Positions 24,744-33,343 of a DNA stretch of 64,000 nucleotides are shown piece after piece. Source of the DNA: Mycolicibacterium agri (GTDB lineage: Bacteria; Actinomycetota; Actinomycetes; Mycobacteriales; Mycobacteriaceae); assembly GCF_002553505.1 (NCBI RefSeq), contig NZ_PDCP01000004.1:1-64000 (forward strand), in the 5' to 3' direction. The notes under the pieces were generated by a model. It did not search any database. It was not told the DNA's origin and was given only the letters and a program-made list of their open reading frames with translations. The position numbers were made by a program, and so were the translations under genes. The stretch's first letter is position 1. The number at the start of each line of letters is the position of its first letter.

Positions 24744-24804
24744 GCGAGCGTGCGCAAACTAGTGCCCTAACACGGCGTGTCGCGCAGCAGACACGCACGC
24801 TCGC
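24744..24804 (-). repeat. Dispersed intergenic hairpin repeat, copy 2 (inverted relative to copy 1)
   Basis: GAGCGTGCG at 24746-24754 and CGCACGCTC at 24794-24802 form the outer stem, and GTGTC and GACAC form an inner one. On the minus strand it reads like copy 1 at 20116-20177: GAGCGTGCGTGTCTGC, a GCGACACGCCG block and AGTTTGCGCACGCTC. The centre differs between the copies. It stands just upstream of the Rv3032-like start codon. Confidence 0.65.
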
Positions 24805-24890
24805 GCCAAAAGGTGAGCCCCCGCAGTGAGGTGAGCTCGCGCCAAAAGGTGAGCCCCCGCAGTGAGGTGAGCTCGCGCCAAAAGGTGAGC
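24800..24890 (-). repeat. 36-bp tandem repeat, 2.5 copies
   Basis: A unit of 36 bp starting CTCGCGCCAAAAGGTGAGCC is present at 24800-24835 and again identically at 24836-24871. A third, partial copy (first 19 bases) is at 24872-24890. It lies wholly between the GH57-like gene stop (24894) and the GT4 gene start, and overlaps the end of the dispersed repeat at 24804. Exact tandem identity indicates recent slippage and length polymorphism is expected. It would separate the ribosome binding site of the GT4 gene from the upstream gene. Confidence 0.9.
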
Positions 24891-24893
24891 AAG

Positions 24894-26423
24894 TCATGGG
24901 CGGGGGAGCCTTCTCGCGTCCAGCGCGCCGAACAGTCCGTCGGCGCGGTTCCATCCGGCGGCCAGCCGCTCGGCCTGTTCACGACGGCCCGCGGCGAGCG
25001 CACCGGCGATTTCGCGGGTGGCGTGTGCGTGCAGATGCGCGCGGTAGCGGGCGTAATCGGCCGCGGAGTCCTTACTAACCATGAACGGCCAGTCGCTGGA
25101 GACGGTCAACAGCGTCTCGCGCAGGATCTGGTCGGCGACGAAGTCGCGTGCGACGGGCGCGCCCACCGAGAAAGTCTGCTCGAACGCCTTGTCGACGGTG
25201 CTCAACGCGGTGTCGACGACTTCGGTGTTCAACTGCACCATGTCGGCGACCTTCTCGCCGGACCACACCGACCAGTCCTTGCCGGAACCCCAAGAGCTGG
25301 GCGGTAATTCGGCGGGGGAGCCGACAAATCCGTCGGCCACCGCGTCGGACAGCGTGCCGACCCGGATGCCCGCCGCGGGCAGCGCGCGCAGCACGCGTTC
25401 CAGCCAGGTCGGTCCCTCGTACCACCAGTGGCCGAACAGTTCGGTGTCGAACGCGGCGATTACGTGCGCCGGCCTGCCGATCCGTTGGCTTTCGGTGACG
25501 AGGCGGTTGCGTACGACGTCGACGAAATCTTCGACGTGGGCGTCCACCGCGCGGTCGGCACGCGCCGGATCGTAGGGCGCCTTGGCGTCGCTCGGCACGT
25601 TGCGGCCGGTGACGCGGGCAGGCTTGAGGCCGGTGACGTGGTCATAGGTGTGGAAGTCGCGGTACGCCGCATGTCCGGGGTAGCCCGACTTCGGCGACCA
25701 CACCCGGTAGCTGACCTGCAGGTCGCGGCCGAACGCGATGACCGATGACTCGCCGACTGGGCGGCCCAGTGCGGTGTCACCGTGCAGCGATGGACCGTCG
25801 ACCATGAAATGGCCCACTCCCGCTGCGGCATAATCGATTTCCATGCCGGGGGCGTACGCGCATTCGGGCGCCCAGATTCCGGTCGGTGTGTGCGCCAACC
25901 GCTGCCGCGCGTCGGCGAGGCCTTCGCGCAACGCGAACTCGCGCAGTCGCGGATTGAGCAGAGGCTGGAACGGATGCGACAGCGGACCGCCGAGCAGTTC
26001 GATGGTTTCCCCGTCGACCAGCGATCGCAGCAGCGGACTGGCGCCGTGCTGCCACAGCGAGTCGAACTCGTCGAGTGCGCGGTCGGCCTCGGCGATTTCG
26101 CGAATGCCGAACTCGCGCAACGGATTTCCCAAAGTCGTTGCCTCGAGCGCGCGCAGTCGCCAATTCGCCAGCCAGTGATGCATGCTGCGCAGGCAGTAGG
26201 GGTCGTCGAGCTGCGCGGTGACCACCGGGGTCATGCCCAGCGTCAGCAGGTGTCGACGGTTTTCGTCGGCGAGCGTCCGCAGCACCCGCATCAACGGCAG
26301 ATACGCCGCCGACCACGACTGGTAGAGCCACTCCTCACCGACGGGCCAGCGGCCGTGATGGGCCAACCACGGCAGGTGGGTGTGCAGGACGAGCGTGAAA
26401 AGCCCTGGTACGCGGTCACTCAC
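24894..26423 (-). CDS. GH57/DUF1957 1,4-alpha-glucan branching enzyme (Rv3031-like)
   Basis: The protein has 509 residues. The GH57 motifs are present in order: the N-terminal HTHLPWL, the nucleophile Glu in GIWAPECAYAPGMEID (about residue 190), and the acid/base Asp in IAAFDTELFGHWWYEGPTWLERVL (about 345). The last 150 residues form the DUF1957 C-terminal domain. GH57 enzymes of this subfamily act as glucan branching enzymes, introducing alpha-1,6 branches. In M. tuberculosis Rv3031 belongs to the methylglucose lipopolysaccharide cluster. Its ATG overlaps the stop of the Rv3030-like methyltransferase, which is translated first on this strand. Confidence 0.87.
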   Translation of the reverse strand: MSDRVPGLFTLVLHTHLPWLAHHGRWPVGEEWLYQSWSAAYLPLMRVLRTLADENRRHLLTLGMTPVVTAQLDDPYCLRSMHHWLANWRLRALEATTLGNPLREFGIREIAEADRALDEFDSLWQHGASPLLRSLVDGETIELLGGPLSHPFQPLLNPRLREFALREGLADARQRLAHTPTGIWAPECAYAPGMEIDYAAAGVGHFMVDGPSLHGDTALGRPVGESSVIAFGRDLQVSYRVWSPKSGYPGHAAYRDFHTYDHVTGLKPARVTGRNVPSDAKAPYDPARADRAVDAHVEDFVDVVRNRLVTESQRIGRPAHVIAAFDTELFGHWWYEGPTWLERVLRALPAAGIRVGTLSDAVADGFVGSPAELPPSSWGSGKDWSVWSGEKVADMVQLNTEVVDTALSTVDKAFEQTFSVGAPVARDFVADQILRETLLTVSSDWPFMVSKDSAADYARYRAHLHAHATREIAGALAAGRREQAERLAAGWNRADGLFGALDARRLPRP

Positions 26424-27205
26424 GGCCGCACCGCGATCGCCACCAAGTCCAAACTCTCATCGATGTCGCGGTCGCCTGCCTCGACGAGATCGAAGTCGTC
26501 GCTGGCGACCGACGCCACGTCGGCCAACAGATCGTCCGGCCATGGTGCATCGGTCAGCGCGCGGGCGACCTGCGCGTCGATGATCGAGCCGCCGTGTTTG
26601 GCGTCCAGTGCGGCCAGTGCCTTCCCGTGAAACACCCCCAACATGGCTTCCACGGTGAATCCGGCCGACTCCAACAACTCCGTCAACTCATCGGCGTTGA
26701 GTTCGCGGGTGTGGAACGGGTTGATCGGCGTATCGCGCCCGGGGGAGAAGGTGACCCGGTTCGGCGTCGACATCAATAGTCGCCCGGACGGCCGCAGCAC
26801 CCGCAGACACTCGGCGACGAACTGTGGCTGATCCCACAGATGCTCGATCACCTGGAAGTTCACCACAACGTCGACGGCGGCGTCGGGCAGCGGCAGCGCG
26901 GCCAGATTGCCGTGCTGCACGTCCACCCGCGGATAGCGCGCGCGCACGTGAGCGACCGTCGCCTCGTCGTAGTCCAGTGCGATCACGCGGCGGGCGACGT
27001 CGGCGATCAGGTCGGCGCCGTAGCCCTCGCCGCAGCCGGCCTCGAGCACGTCGGCTCCGACGCAATGGTCGCGTAACCGCTGGTAGACCACCTCGTGGCG
27101 GCGGAACCAGTAATTCTCTTCGGCCAGGCCGGGGACTGTGCGCTCCCCGGTCAACGGCAGGGCACCCTCCGGCCCGGCCGGACCGTCGGTGACATATGAG
27201 CTCAT
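26420..27205 (-). CDS. SAM-dependent methyltransferase (Rv3030-like)
   Basis: The protein has 261 residues. Motif I is DVLEAGCGEGYGADLIAD (about residue 60), followed by ALDYDEATVAHVRARYP and the post-I region DAAVDVVVNFQVIEHLWDQPQFVAECLRVLRPSGRLLMSTPN. I start it at the ATG at 27205, since the upstream extension is uncharacteristic. In M. tuberculosis Rv3030 is a candidate 6-O-methyltransferase of the methylglucose lipopolysaccharides. It opens the minus-strand cluster Rv3030-Rv3031-Rv3032. The gene start overlaps nothing, leaving the 257-bp divergent region in front of fixA. Confidence 0.85.
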   Translation of the reverse strand: MSSYVTDGPAGPEGALPLTGERTVPGLAEENYWFRRHEVVYQRLRDHCVGADVLEAGCGEGYGADLIADVARRVIALDYDEATVAHVRARYPRVDVQHGNLAALPLPDAAVDVVVNFQVIEHLWDQPQFVAECLRVLRPSGRLLMSTPNRVTFSPGRDTPINPFHTRELNADELTELLESAGFTVEAMLGVFHGKALAALDAKHGGSIIDAQVARALTDAPWPDDLLADVASVASDDFDLVEAGDRDIDESLDLVAIAVRP

Positions 27206-27373
27206 CGCAAGAGGCAGGCTAACCCAGACTGGCGTCCAGTGGCCGGTCTCGAGAACGGTTCGCGCACCGGTCGGACTGCCCGGTCGGGGATTGCGCCGGC
27301 TAAGGGGAAGGTCAGAACGCAAAGTTCGGGCAGCTAGTTCGACCAGCTATGGTGTTCCTGCGCACCACCTTAA

Positions 27374-27389
27374 GTTACCGACTAGTAAC
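27374..27389. promoter_or_regulatory. Possible operator upstream of fixA
   Basis: The inverted repeat GTTAC-CGACTA-GTAAC lies in the divergent gap between the Rv3030-like gene and fixA (ATG at 27463), 74 bp upstream of that start. Arms of only 5 bp and a 6-bp spacer make it a weak palindrome. It is the clearest symmetric element in the 257-bp gap, but no regulator can be assigned. Confidence 0.3.
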
Positions 27390-27462
27390 ATGGGTGCGAC
27401 TGCTTCAGACGTGGTATTGGGGGCCGACCGGCGGCCTCTGTCGAGGAGGACGAACCAGACTC

Positions 27463-28257
27463 ATGACGAACATCGTGGTCCTGATCAAACAGGTCCCTGA
27501 CACGTGGTCGGAACGCAAGCTCACCGAGGGCGACTTCACCCTTGACCGCGAGGCCGCCGACGCCGTGCTCGACGAGATCAACGAGCGCGCCGTCGAAGAG
27601 GCCCTGCTGATCAAGGAACGCGAAGGTGATGCGGGCGGCACCGTCACCGTGCTCACCGCGGGCCCCGAGCGTGCCACCGAGGCCATCCGCAAAGCGCTGT
27701 CGATGGGTGCCGACAAGGCCGTGCACCTGCTCGACGACGGCATGCACGGCTCCGACATGGTCCAGACCGCGTGGGCGCTGGCCAAAGCGCTGGGCACCAT
27801 CGAGGGCACCGAACTGGTCATCGCAGGCAACGAGGCCACCGACGGCACCGGCGGCGCCGTGCCGGCCATCATCGCCGAGTACCTGGGCCTGCCGCAGCTC
27901 ACGCACCTGCGCAAGGTGACCGTCGAGGACGGCAAGGTGATCGGCGAGCGCGAGACCGATGACGGCGTGTTCACCGTCGAGGCGCCACTGCCCGCGGTCA
28001 TCAGCGTCACCGAGAAGATCAACGAGCCGCGCTTCCCGTCCTTCAAGGGCATCATGGCCGCCAAGAAGAAGGAAGTCACCACCCTCACCCTCGCCGAGAT
28101 CGGTGTGGAGAGCGACGAGGTCGGCCTCGCCAACGCCGGCTCGCGGGTGCTTTCGTCGACCCCGAAGCCGCCGAAGACGGCCGGTGAGAAGATCACCGAC
28201 GAAGGCGACGGCGGCACCAAGATCGCCGAGTACCTGGTCGCGCAGAAGATCATCTAG
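27463..28257 (+). CDS. fixA: Electron transfer flavoprotein beta subunit
   Basis: The protein has 264 residues, the usual length for EtfB. It starts NIVVLIKQVPDTWSERKL and contains the signature EEALLIKEREGDAGGTVTVLTAGPERATEAIRKALSMGADKAVHLLD. The later recognition-loop stretch LVIAGNEATDGTGGAVPAIIAEYLGLPQLT also fits. The ATG at 27463 is preceded by GAGGAGG at proper spacing, so the 38-residue upstream extension is unlikely to be translated. It pairs with fixB 33 bp downstream to carry electrons from acyl-CoA dehydrogenases to the respiratory chain. Both cluster with the Rv3030-like gene exactly as in M. tuberculosis. Confidence 0.95.
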   Translation: MTNIVVLIKQVPDTWSERKLTEGDFTLDREAADAVLDEINERAVEEALLIKEREGDAGGTVTVLTAGPERATEAIRKALSMGADKAVHLLDDGMHGSDMVQTAWALAKALGTIEGTELVIAGNEATDGTGGAVPAIIAEYLGLPQLTHLRKVTVEDGKVIGERETDDGVFTVEAPLPAVISVTEKINEPRFPSFKGIMAAKKKEVTTLTLAEIGVESDEVGLANAGSRVLSSTPKPPKTAGEKITDEGDGGTKIAEYLVAQKII

Positions 28258-28290
28258 CCACTCAAGACAACAAGGGACGAGAGAAAACTC

Positions 28291-29247
28291 ATGGCTGAAG
28301 TACTCGTGCTCGTCGAGCACGCCGAAGGGGCGCTGAAGAAGGTCACCTCGGAATTGATCACTGCCGCACGCAAGCTCGGCGAACCGTCGGCCGTCGTCGT
28401 CGGCGCGCCTGGCACCGCCGAGCCGCTCGTCGACGACCTGAAGGCCGCCGGCGCCCACAAGATCTATGTCGCCGAGTCCGACGATGCGGCGAACTACCTC
28501 ATCACCCCGTACGTCGACGTGCTTGCGTCGCTGGTCGAGTCGGTCTCGCCGGCGGGCGTGCTGATGTCGTCCAACGCCGACGGCAAGGAGATCGCGGGCC
28601 GTCTCGCGGCGCGCATCGGCTCCGGCGTGCTCAGCGACGTCGTCGAGGTCAAGGAGGGCGGCAAGGTCGTGCACTCCATCTTCGGCGGTGCCTACACCGT
28701 CGAGGCGGAGTCGACCGGTGAGGTGCCCGTCATCACCGTGCGCGCCGGATCCGTCGACGCCGAACCCGCTGCCGCCGCAGGGGAAGTTGTCAATGTCGAG
28801 GTCCCGGCGCAGGCCGAGAACGCCACCAAGATCACCAAGCGCGAGCCCGCGGTGGCCGGCGACCGCCCGGAGCTGACCGAGGCTTCGGTCGTGGTGTCAG
28901 GTGGCCGCGGCGTCGGAAGCGCCGAAAACTTCCGCGTCGTCGAGGAATTGGCGGACGCGCTCGGCGGCGCCGTCGGCGCGTCGCGCGCCGCGGTCGACTC
29001 CGGTTACTACCCGGGCCAGTTCCAGGTGGGCCAGACCGGCAAGACCGTGTCGCCGCAGCTGTACATCGCGCTCGGCATCTCCGGGGCGATCCAGCACCGC
29101 GCAGGCATGCAGACGTCGAAGACGATCATCGCGGTCAACAAGGACGAGGAGGCGCCGATCTTCGAGATCGCCGACCTCGGCGTCGTCGGCGACCTGTTCA
29201 AGGTCGCCCCGCAGCTGACCGAGGCGGTCAAGGCTCGCAAGGGTTAA
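28291..29247 (+). CDS. fixB: Electron transfer flavoprotein alpha subunit
   Basis: The protein has 318 residues. The N-terminal part begins [29 protein letters not shown]. The FAD-binding C-terminal domain carries [71 protein letters not shown] (from about residue 208) and the [39 protein letters not shown] end. It forms the EtfAB heterodimer with FixA and holds the FAD. A Rho-independent terminator follows at 29266-29298, so fixA-fixB is a self-contained operon. Confidence 0.95.
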   Translation: MAEVLVLVEHAEGALKKVTSELITAARKLGEPSAVVVGAPGTAEPLVDDLKAAGAHKIYVAESDDAANYLITPYVDVLASLVESVSPAGVLMSSNADGKEIAGRLAARIGSGVLSDVVEVKEGGKVVHSIFGGAYTVEAESTGEVPVITVRAGSVDAEPAAAAGEVVNVEVPAQAENATKITKREPAVAGDRPELTEASVVVSGGRGVGSAENFRVVEELADALGGAVGASRAAVDSGYYPGQFQVGQTGKTVSPQLYIALGISGAIQHRAGMQTSKTIIAVNKDEEAPIFEIADLGVVGDLFKVAPQLTEAVKARKG

Positions 29248-29265
29248 ACACCCACCCAAACCGCT

Positions 29266-29298
29266 AAAACCCCCCCACGCCAACGCGTCGGGGTTTTT
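29266..29298 (+). terminator. Rho-independent terminator after fixB
   Basis: AAAACCCC at 29266-29273 pairs with GGGGTTTT at 29290-29297, with an inner ACGC/GCGT pair at 29277-29280 and 29285-29288. A T run ends the stem at 29294-29298. It is 19 bp past the fixB stop. Confidence 0.75.
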
Positions 29299-29375
29299 CG
29301 CGTCTTCCCACGACGTTCACGGACACGTCACGTCGCTGACGCCTCCCGGAGAGGCGGCTAGGCGACCGTGCAGTC

Positions 29376-30188
29376 GTGAGTACCGCTGCACTGATCGCCG
29401 CCGACCCGCCGAGCGCGACACCGTCGGCGCCGCGCTACACCCTGCTGCTGTCCACCGACCCCGAAATGATCGCCGCCGCTCAGCGGTTGCGTCACGACGT
29501 CTTCGCGGCCGAACCGGGGTTCGCGTTCGACGGCGCACCCGACGGTCGCGACGCCGACCGGTTCGACGAGTTCTGCGATCATCTTCTGGTTCGCGAGGAC
29601 AACTCCGGCGAGCTGGTCGGCTGCTACCGGATGTTGCCACCGCCGGGGGCCATCGCCGCCGGAGGTCTCTACACCGCAACGGAATTCGACGTGTCGGGCC
29701 TTGACCCGCTGCGGCCGTCGCTGGTGGAGATGGGCCGCGCCGTGGTGCGCGGCGACCACCGCAACGGCGGTGTGATCCTGCTGATGTGGGCGGGCATCCT
29801 GGCCTACCTCGACCGCTGCGGCTACGACTACGTCACCGGCTGCGTTTCCGTGCCGGTGCACGATCCCGCCGCGGCACCCGGCAGCCGGATCCGCGGTGTA
29901 CGTGACTTCGTGCTGCGCCGTCACACCGCTCCCGCCGAGTACACCGTCTACCCGTACCGACCGGTCACGGTCGACGGCAGACGCCTCGACGACATCGCAC
30001 CACCCGAGCGCATGGCGGTGCCGCCGCTGCTGCGCGGCTATCTGCGGCTGGGCGCACAGGTGTGCGGCGAGCCCGCCCACGACCCGGCCTTCGGCGTCGG
30101 CGACTTTCCCGCGCTGCTCGACAAGCGCAGAGCCGACGCGCGCTACCTGCGCCGGCTGAGGTCGGTCACTGCCGCGGTCGCGTCATGA
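29376..30188 (+). CDS. GNAT-fold N-acyltransferase, OlsB-like (Rv3027c-like)
   Basis: The protein has 270 residues and begins at GTG/ATG-region 29376. The fold is the acyl-homoserine-lactone-synthase-like GNAT group that includes ornithine-acyl-ACP N-acyltransferase OlsB: PRYTLLLSTDPEMIAAAQRLRHDVFAAEPGF, DEFCDHLLVRE, GCYRMLPPPGAIAAGGLYTATEFDVSGLDPL, LVEMGRAVVRGDHRNGGVILLMWAGILAYL. Two long loops follow. It overlaps the PlsC-type acyltransferase by 4 bp, the same pairing as olsB-olsA. OlsB adds a 3-hydroxyacyl chain to ornithine, and OlsA acylates that hydroxyl. Acceptor specificity here is inferred from the pairing only. Confidence 0.75.
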   Translation: MSTAALIAADPPSATPSAPRYTLLLSTDPEMIAAAQRLRHDVFAAEPGFAFDGAPDGRDADRFDEFCDHLLVREDNSGELVGCYRMLPPPGAIAAGGLYTATEFDVSGLDPLRPSLVEMGRAVVRGDHRNGGVILLMWAGILAYLDRCGYDYVTGCVSVPVHDPAAAPGSRIRGVRDFVLRRHTAPAEYTVYPYRPVTVDGRRLDDIAPPERMAVPPLLRGYLRLGAQVCGEPAHDPAFGVGDFPALLDKRRADARYLRRLRSVTAAVAS

Positions 30189-31024
30189 GCGTCATGGGTG
30201 ACGCCAACCCGTGGGTCCCTCGGGCCACCTGCGACGCGTTCTGCGTGAGCGCGGATGCGGCGCCGGCAGGTCGGGTGATCGCGGTGGCCGCCCGCGTAGC
30301 GGTGCGCGCGACACTCGCCGTGGCACTGCTGTCGGCGTTGCCGCTGCTGGCGATCCCGCTGCCGGGCCGCTCGCATCTGCAGCGCGGCTACTGCCGGCTG
30401 ATGCTGCGCGCACTCGGCGTGCGAATCACGGTGTCCGGGAGCCCGATTCGCAATCTGCGCGGCGTGCTGGTGGTCAGCGGACATGTGTCCTGGGTCGACA
30501 TTTTCGTGATCGGCGCGGTGATGCCGGGCTGGTTCGTGGCCAAGGCCGAACTGATCGACTGGCCCGGCCTTGGCTTCGCGGCGCGGCTGATGAAGGTGAT
30601 CCCGATCGAGCGGGCCAACCTGCGCCGACTCCCCGACGTCATCTCGACGGTCACCGCGCGGCTGCGCGCAGGCCAGACCGTGGTGGCCTTTCCCGAGGGC
30701 ACCACGTGGTGCGGGCGAGCGTACGGGTCGTTCCGGCCCGCGATGTTTCAGGCGGCCGTCGACGCGGGCAGACCGGTGCAGCCGCTGCGGCTGAGCTATC
30801 ACCACGGCGACGGCAGGCCGTCCACGCTGGCCGCCTACGTCGGCGACGACACGCTGGTCGCGTCGATCCGCCGGCTGGTGGCCGCGCGCCGCACCGTCGT
30901 GCACGTCCGGGTCGAGTCGCTGCAACTGCCGGGTATCGACCGGCGCGAACTGGCCGCACGATGCGAGGTGGCGGTCCGCGGCGGGCAGGACCGGCGTGGC
31001 CACGGGCACGCATTGGCAGCCTGA
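30185..31024 (+). CDS. PlsC-family 1-acyl-glycerol-3-phosphate acyltransferase, OlsA-like (Rv3026c-like)
   Basis: The protein has 279 residues. A hydrophobic segment ([16 protein letters not shown], about residues 37-53) is followed by the acyltransferase motifs: HX4D in [10 protein letters not shown] (about residue 99) and FPEGT in [12 protein letters not shown] (about 165). A conserved PIER loop ([13 protein letters not shown]) contacts the acceptor. The GTG/ATG overlap with the GNAT gene indicates translational coupling. It could make phosphatidic acid or complete ornithine lipid. The ends of the chain are basic, consistent with membrane-surface association. Confidence 0.82.
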   Translation: MSVMGDANPWVPRATCDAFCVSADAAPAGRVIAVAARVAVRATLAVALLSALPLLAIPLPGRSHLQRGYCRLMLRALGVRITVSGSPIRNLRGVLVVSGHVSWVDIFVIGAVMPGWFVAKAELIDWPGLGFAARLMKVIPIERANLRRLPDVISTVTARLRAGQTVVAFPEGTTWCGRAYGSFRPAMFQAAVDAGRPVQPLRLSYHHGDGRPSTLAAYVGDDTLVASIRRLVAARRTVVHVRVESLQLPGIDRRELAARCEVAVRGGQDRRGHGHALAA

Positions 31025-31071
31025 CCTGGGCGTCGGGCCCCTCGCCGGTCGGCGGCTACCATGGAACGGTT

Positions 31072-32268
31072 ATGGCCTCGGACAAGTCGGTCTACCTCGA
31101 TCACGCCGCCACCACCCCGATGCACCCCGGTGCGATCGAGGCGATGACGGCCGTCCTGGCGACGGTGGGAAACGCCTCGTCGCTGCACGGCACCGGCCGG
31201 GTGGCGCGCCGGCGCATGGAGGAATCGCGCGAGACGCTCGCCAACCTGCTGGGCGCTCGTCCGTCGGAGGTGATCTTCACCGCAGGCGGCACCGAAAGCG
31301 ACAATCTGGCAGTCAAGGGCATCTATTGGGCCCGCCGCGACGCCGAACCGCATCGCCGCCGCATCGTCACCACCGCCGTCGAGCATCACGCGGTGTTGGA
31401 CACCGTCGAATGGCTCGCCGAACACGAAGGCGCCGAGGTGACCTGGCTGCCCACCGCGCCCGACGGGTCGGTGTCGCCCGCGGCGCTGCGCGAGGCGCTG
31501 CAGGACCACGACGATGTGGCGCTGGTGACGGTGATGTGGGCCAACAACGAGGTCGGCACCATCATGCCGCTTCCCGAAATGGCTGCGATCGCAGCGGAAT
31601 TCGATGTCCCGATGCACAGCGACGCAGTGCAGGCCGTGCCGCAGATCCCCGTCGACTTCGGGGCCAGTGGGTTGTCGGCAATGAGCATCGCGGCCCACAA
31701 GTTCGGCGGCCCGACCGGTGTGGGTGCGCTGTTGTTGCGCCGCGACACCGCGTGCGTTCCGCTGCTGCACGGCGGCGGGCAGGAACGCGACGTCCGTTCC
31801 GGCACAGCAGATGTGGCGGGAGCGGTGGCGATGGCCGCCGCCGCCGAGATCACCATCGACGGCATGGAGGCCACCAGCGCCCGTATGCAGGCGCTGCGCG
31901 ACCGTCTGGTCGAGGGTGTACTCAACAGCATCGACGATGTCGTCTACAACGGCGCGACCGGCGCGCAGCGGCTTCCCGGCAATGCGCACTTCACGTTCCG
32001 CGGCTGTGAAGGCGATTCGCTGCTGATGCTGTTGGACGCCAAGGGAATCGAGTGCTCGACGGGTTCAGCCTGCACGGCGGGTGTCGCGCAGCCCTCGCAC
32101 GTGCTGATCGCAATGGGCGCCGACCCGGCGAGCGCACGCGGATCGCTGCGATTGTCCTTCGGCCACACCAGTGTCGACGCCGACGTCGACGCGGCGCTCG
32201 ACGTGCTGCCCGATGCCGTCGCGCGGGCGCGCCAGGCGGCGCTGGCCAGTTCGGGGGCGGTCGAGTAG
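31072..32268 (+). CDS. iscS: Cysteine desulfurase IscS/NifS
   Basis: The protein has 398 residues. Fold-type I PLP features are present: [28 protein letters not shown] [12 protein letters not shown], the PLP Asp region [13 protein letters not shown] and the Schiff-base Lys210 in [14 protein letters not shown]. The catalytic Cys lies in the STGSACTAG loop at about residue 335. It supplies persulfide sulfur for Fe-S clusters and for tRNA thiolation. The mnmA start overlaps its stop by one base (TAGTG), tying the enzyme to tRNA 2-thiouridine formation as in M. tuberculosis iscS-trmU. It starts at the ATG at 31072. Confidence 0.93.
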   Translation: MASDKSVYLDHAATTPMHPGAIEAMTAVLATVGNASSLHGTGRVARRRMEESRETLANLLGARPSEVIFTAGGTESDNLAVKGIYWARRDAEPHRRRIVTTAVEHHAVLDTVEWLAEHEGAEVTWLPTAPDGSVSPAALREALQDHDDVALVTVMWANNEVGTIMPLPEMAAIAAEFDVPMHSDAVQAVPQIPVDFGASGLSAMSIAAHKFGGPTGVGALLLRRDTACVPLLHGGGQERDVRSGTADVAGAVAMAAAAEITIDGMEATSARMQALRDRLVEGVLNSIDDVVYNGATGAQRLPGNAHFTFRGCEGDSLLMLLDAKGIECSTGSACTAGVAQPSHVLIAMGADPASARGSLRLSFGHTSVDADVDAALDVLPDAVARARQAALASSGAVE

Positions 32269-33341
32269 TGCGGGTTCTCGTCGCGATGAGCGGCGGCGTC
32301 GACTCCTCGGTCGCGGCCGCCAGGATGGTCGACGCCGGACACGACGTGGTCGGCGTGCATCTGGCGCTGTCCTCCGCGCCGGGAACATTGCGCACCGGGT
32401 CACGCGGCTGCTGTTCGAAAGAGGATGCCGGTGATGCCCGCCGTGTCGCCGACATCCTCGAAATCCCGTTCTATGTCTGGGATTTCGCCGACAAGTTCAA
32501 GGACGCCGTGATCGACGACTTCGTGTCGTCCTACGCCCGCGGCGAAACCCCGAACCCCTGTGTGCGGTGCAACGAGCGGATCAAGTTCTCCGCGTTGGCG
32601 GCGCGGGCACTGGCGCTCGGCTTCGACGCCGTCGCCACCGGCCACTACGCGCGGCTGGCGGACGGCAAGCTGCGCCGCGCCGTCGACCGCGACAAGGACC
32701 AGTCCTACGTGCTCGGCGTGCTGACCGCCGAACAGCTGCGGCACGCGCTGTTCCCGATCGGCGACACCCCCAAGCCGCAGATCCGCGAAGAGGCTGCACG
32801 CCGCGGGTTAGCCGTCGCGCAGAAGCCCGACAGCCACGACATCTGCTTCATCCCGTCCGGCGACACGAGGGCGTTCCTCGGCAGCCGCATCGGCGTGCGC
32901 CGAGGCACCGTGGTGGACGCCGCGGGCACGGTGCTGGCCGAACACGACGGCGTGCATCAGTTCACCATCGGGCAGCGCAAGGGTCTCGGCATCGCGGGCC
33001 CCGGTCCCGACGGGCGCCCGCGCTACGTGACGGCCATCGACGCTGAATCCGGCACCGTGCGCGTGGGCACCGCCGCAGACCTCGAGGTGTGGCGGCTGCG
33101 TGGCGAGAAGCCGGTATTCAGCTCGGGAACCGCGCCGCGCGGACCCGTGGAGTGCGAGGTGCAGGTGCGCGCGCACGGCGGCATCGCCGCTGCCGTCGCC
33201 GAGGCCCGCGGCGGCGAAGTGGTGGTCGACCTGCGGGCGCCGCTGCGCGGGGTGGCGCCTGGCCAGACCATGGTCCTCTATCGCCCCGATCCCGACGGCG
33301 ACGAAGTGATCGGCAGCGCCACCATCGCCGCGGCCGAGTAG
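32268..33341 (+). CDS. mnmA: tRNA-specific 2-thiouridylase MnmA (TrmU)
   Basis: The protein has 357 residues and starts at GTG 32268. The PP-loop is [16 protein letters not shown] at the N-terminus. The two catalytic cysteines are in [10 protein letters not shown] (about residue 95) and [11 protein letters not shown] (about 190). C-terminal strands [16 protein letters not shown] and [19 protein letters not shown] complete the family pattern. It thiolates U34 of Lys, Glu and Gln tRNAs using sulfur relayed from IscS, whose stop it overlaps. It ends 2 bp from the convergent lipoprotein gene. Confidence 0.94.
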   Translation: MRVLVAMSGGVDSSVAAARMVDAGHDVVGVHLALSSAPGTLRTGSRGCCSKEDAGDARRVADILEIPFYVWDFADKFKDAVIDDFVSSYARGETPNPCVRCNERIKFSALAARALALGFDAVATGHYARLADGKLRRAVDRDKDQSYVLGVLTAEQLRHALFPIGDTPKPQIREEAARRGLAVAQKPDSHDICFIPSGDTRAFLGSRIGVRRGTVVDAAGTVLAEHDGVHQFTIGQRKGLGIAGPGPDGRPRYVTAIDAESGTVRVGTAADLEVWRLRGEKPVFSSGTAPRGPVECEVQVRAHGGIAAAVAEARGGEVVVDLRAPLRGVAPGQTMVLYRPDPDGDEVIGSATIAAAE

Positions 33342-33343
33342 TC

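Noticed and set aside
24800..24890. Possible CRISPR array
   Set aside because: Units are contiguous 36-bp copies without unique spacers, with only 2.5 copies and no cas genes near; it is a simple tandem repeat.
27349..27462. N-terminal extension of fixA starting at 27349
   Set aside because: The ATG at 27463 has a good ribosome site and begins with the conserved EtfB N-terminus; the extension is Trp/Arg-rich and unlike the family.
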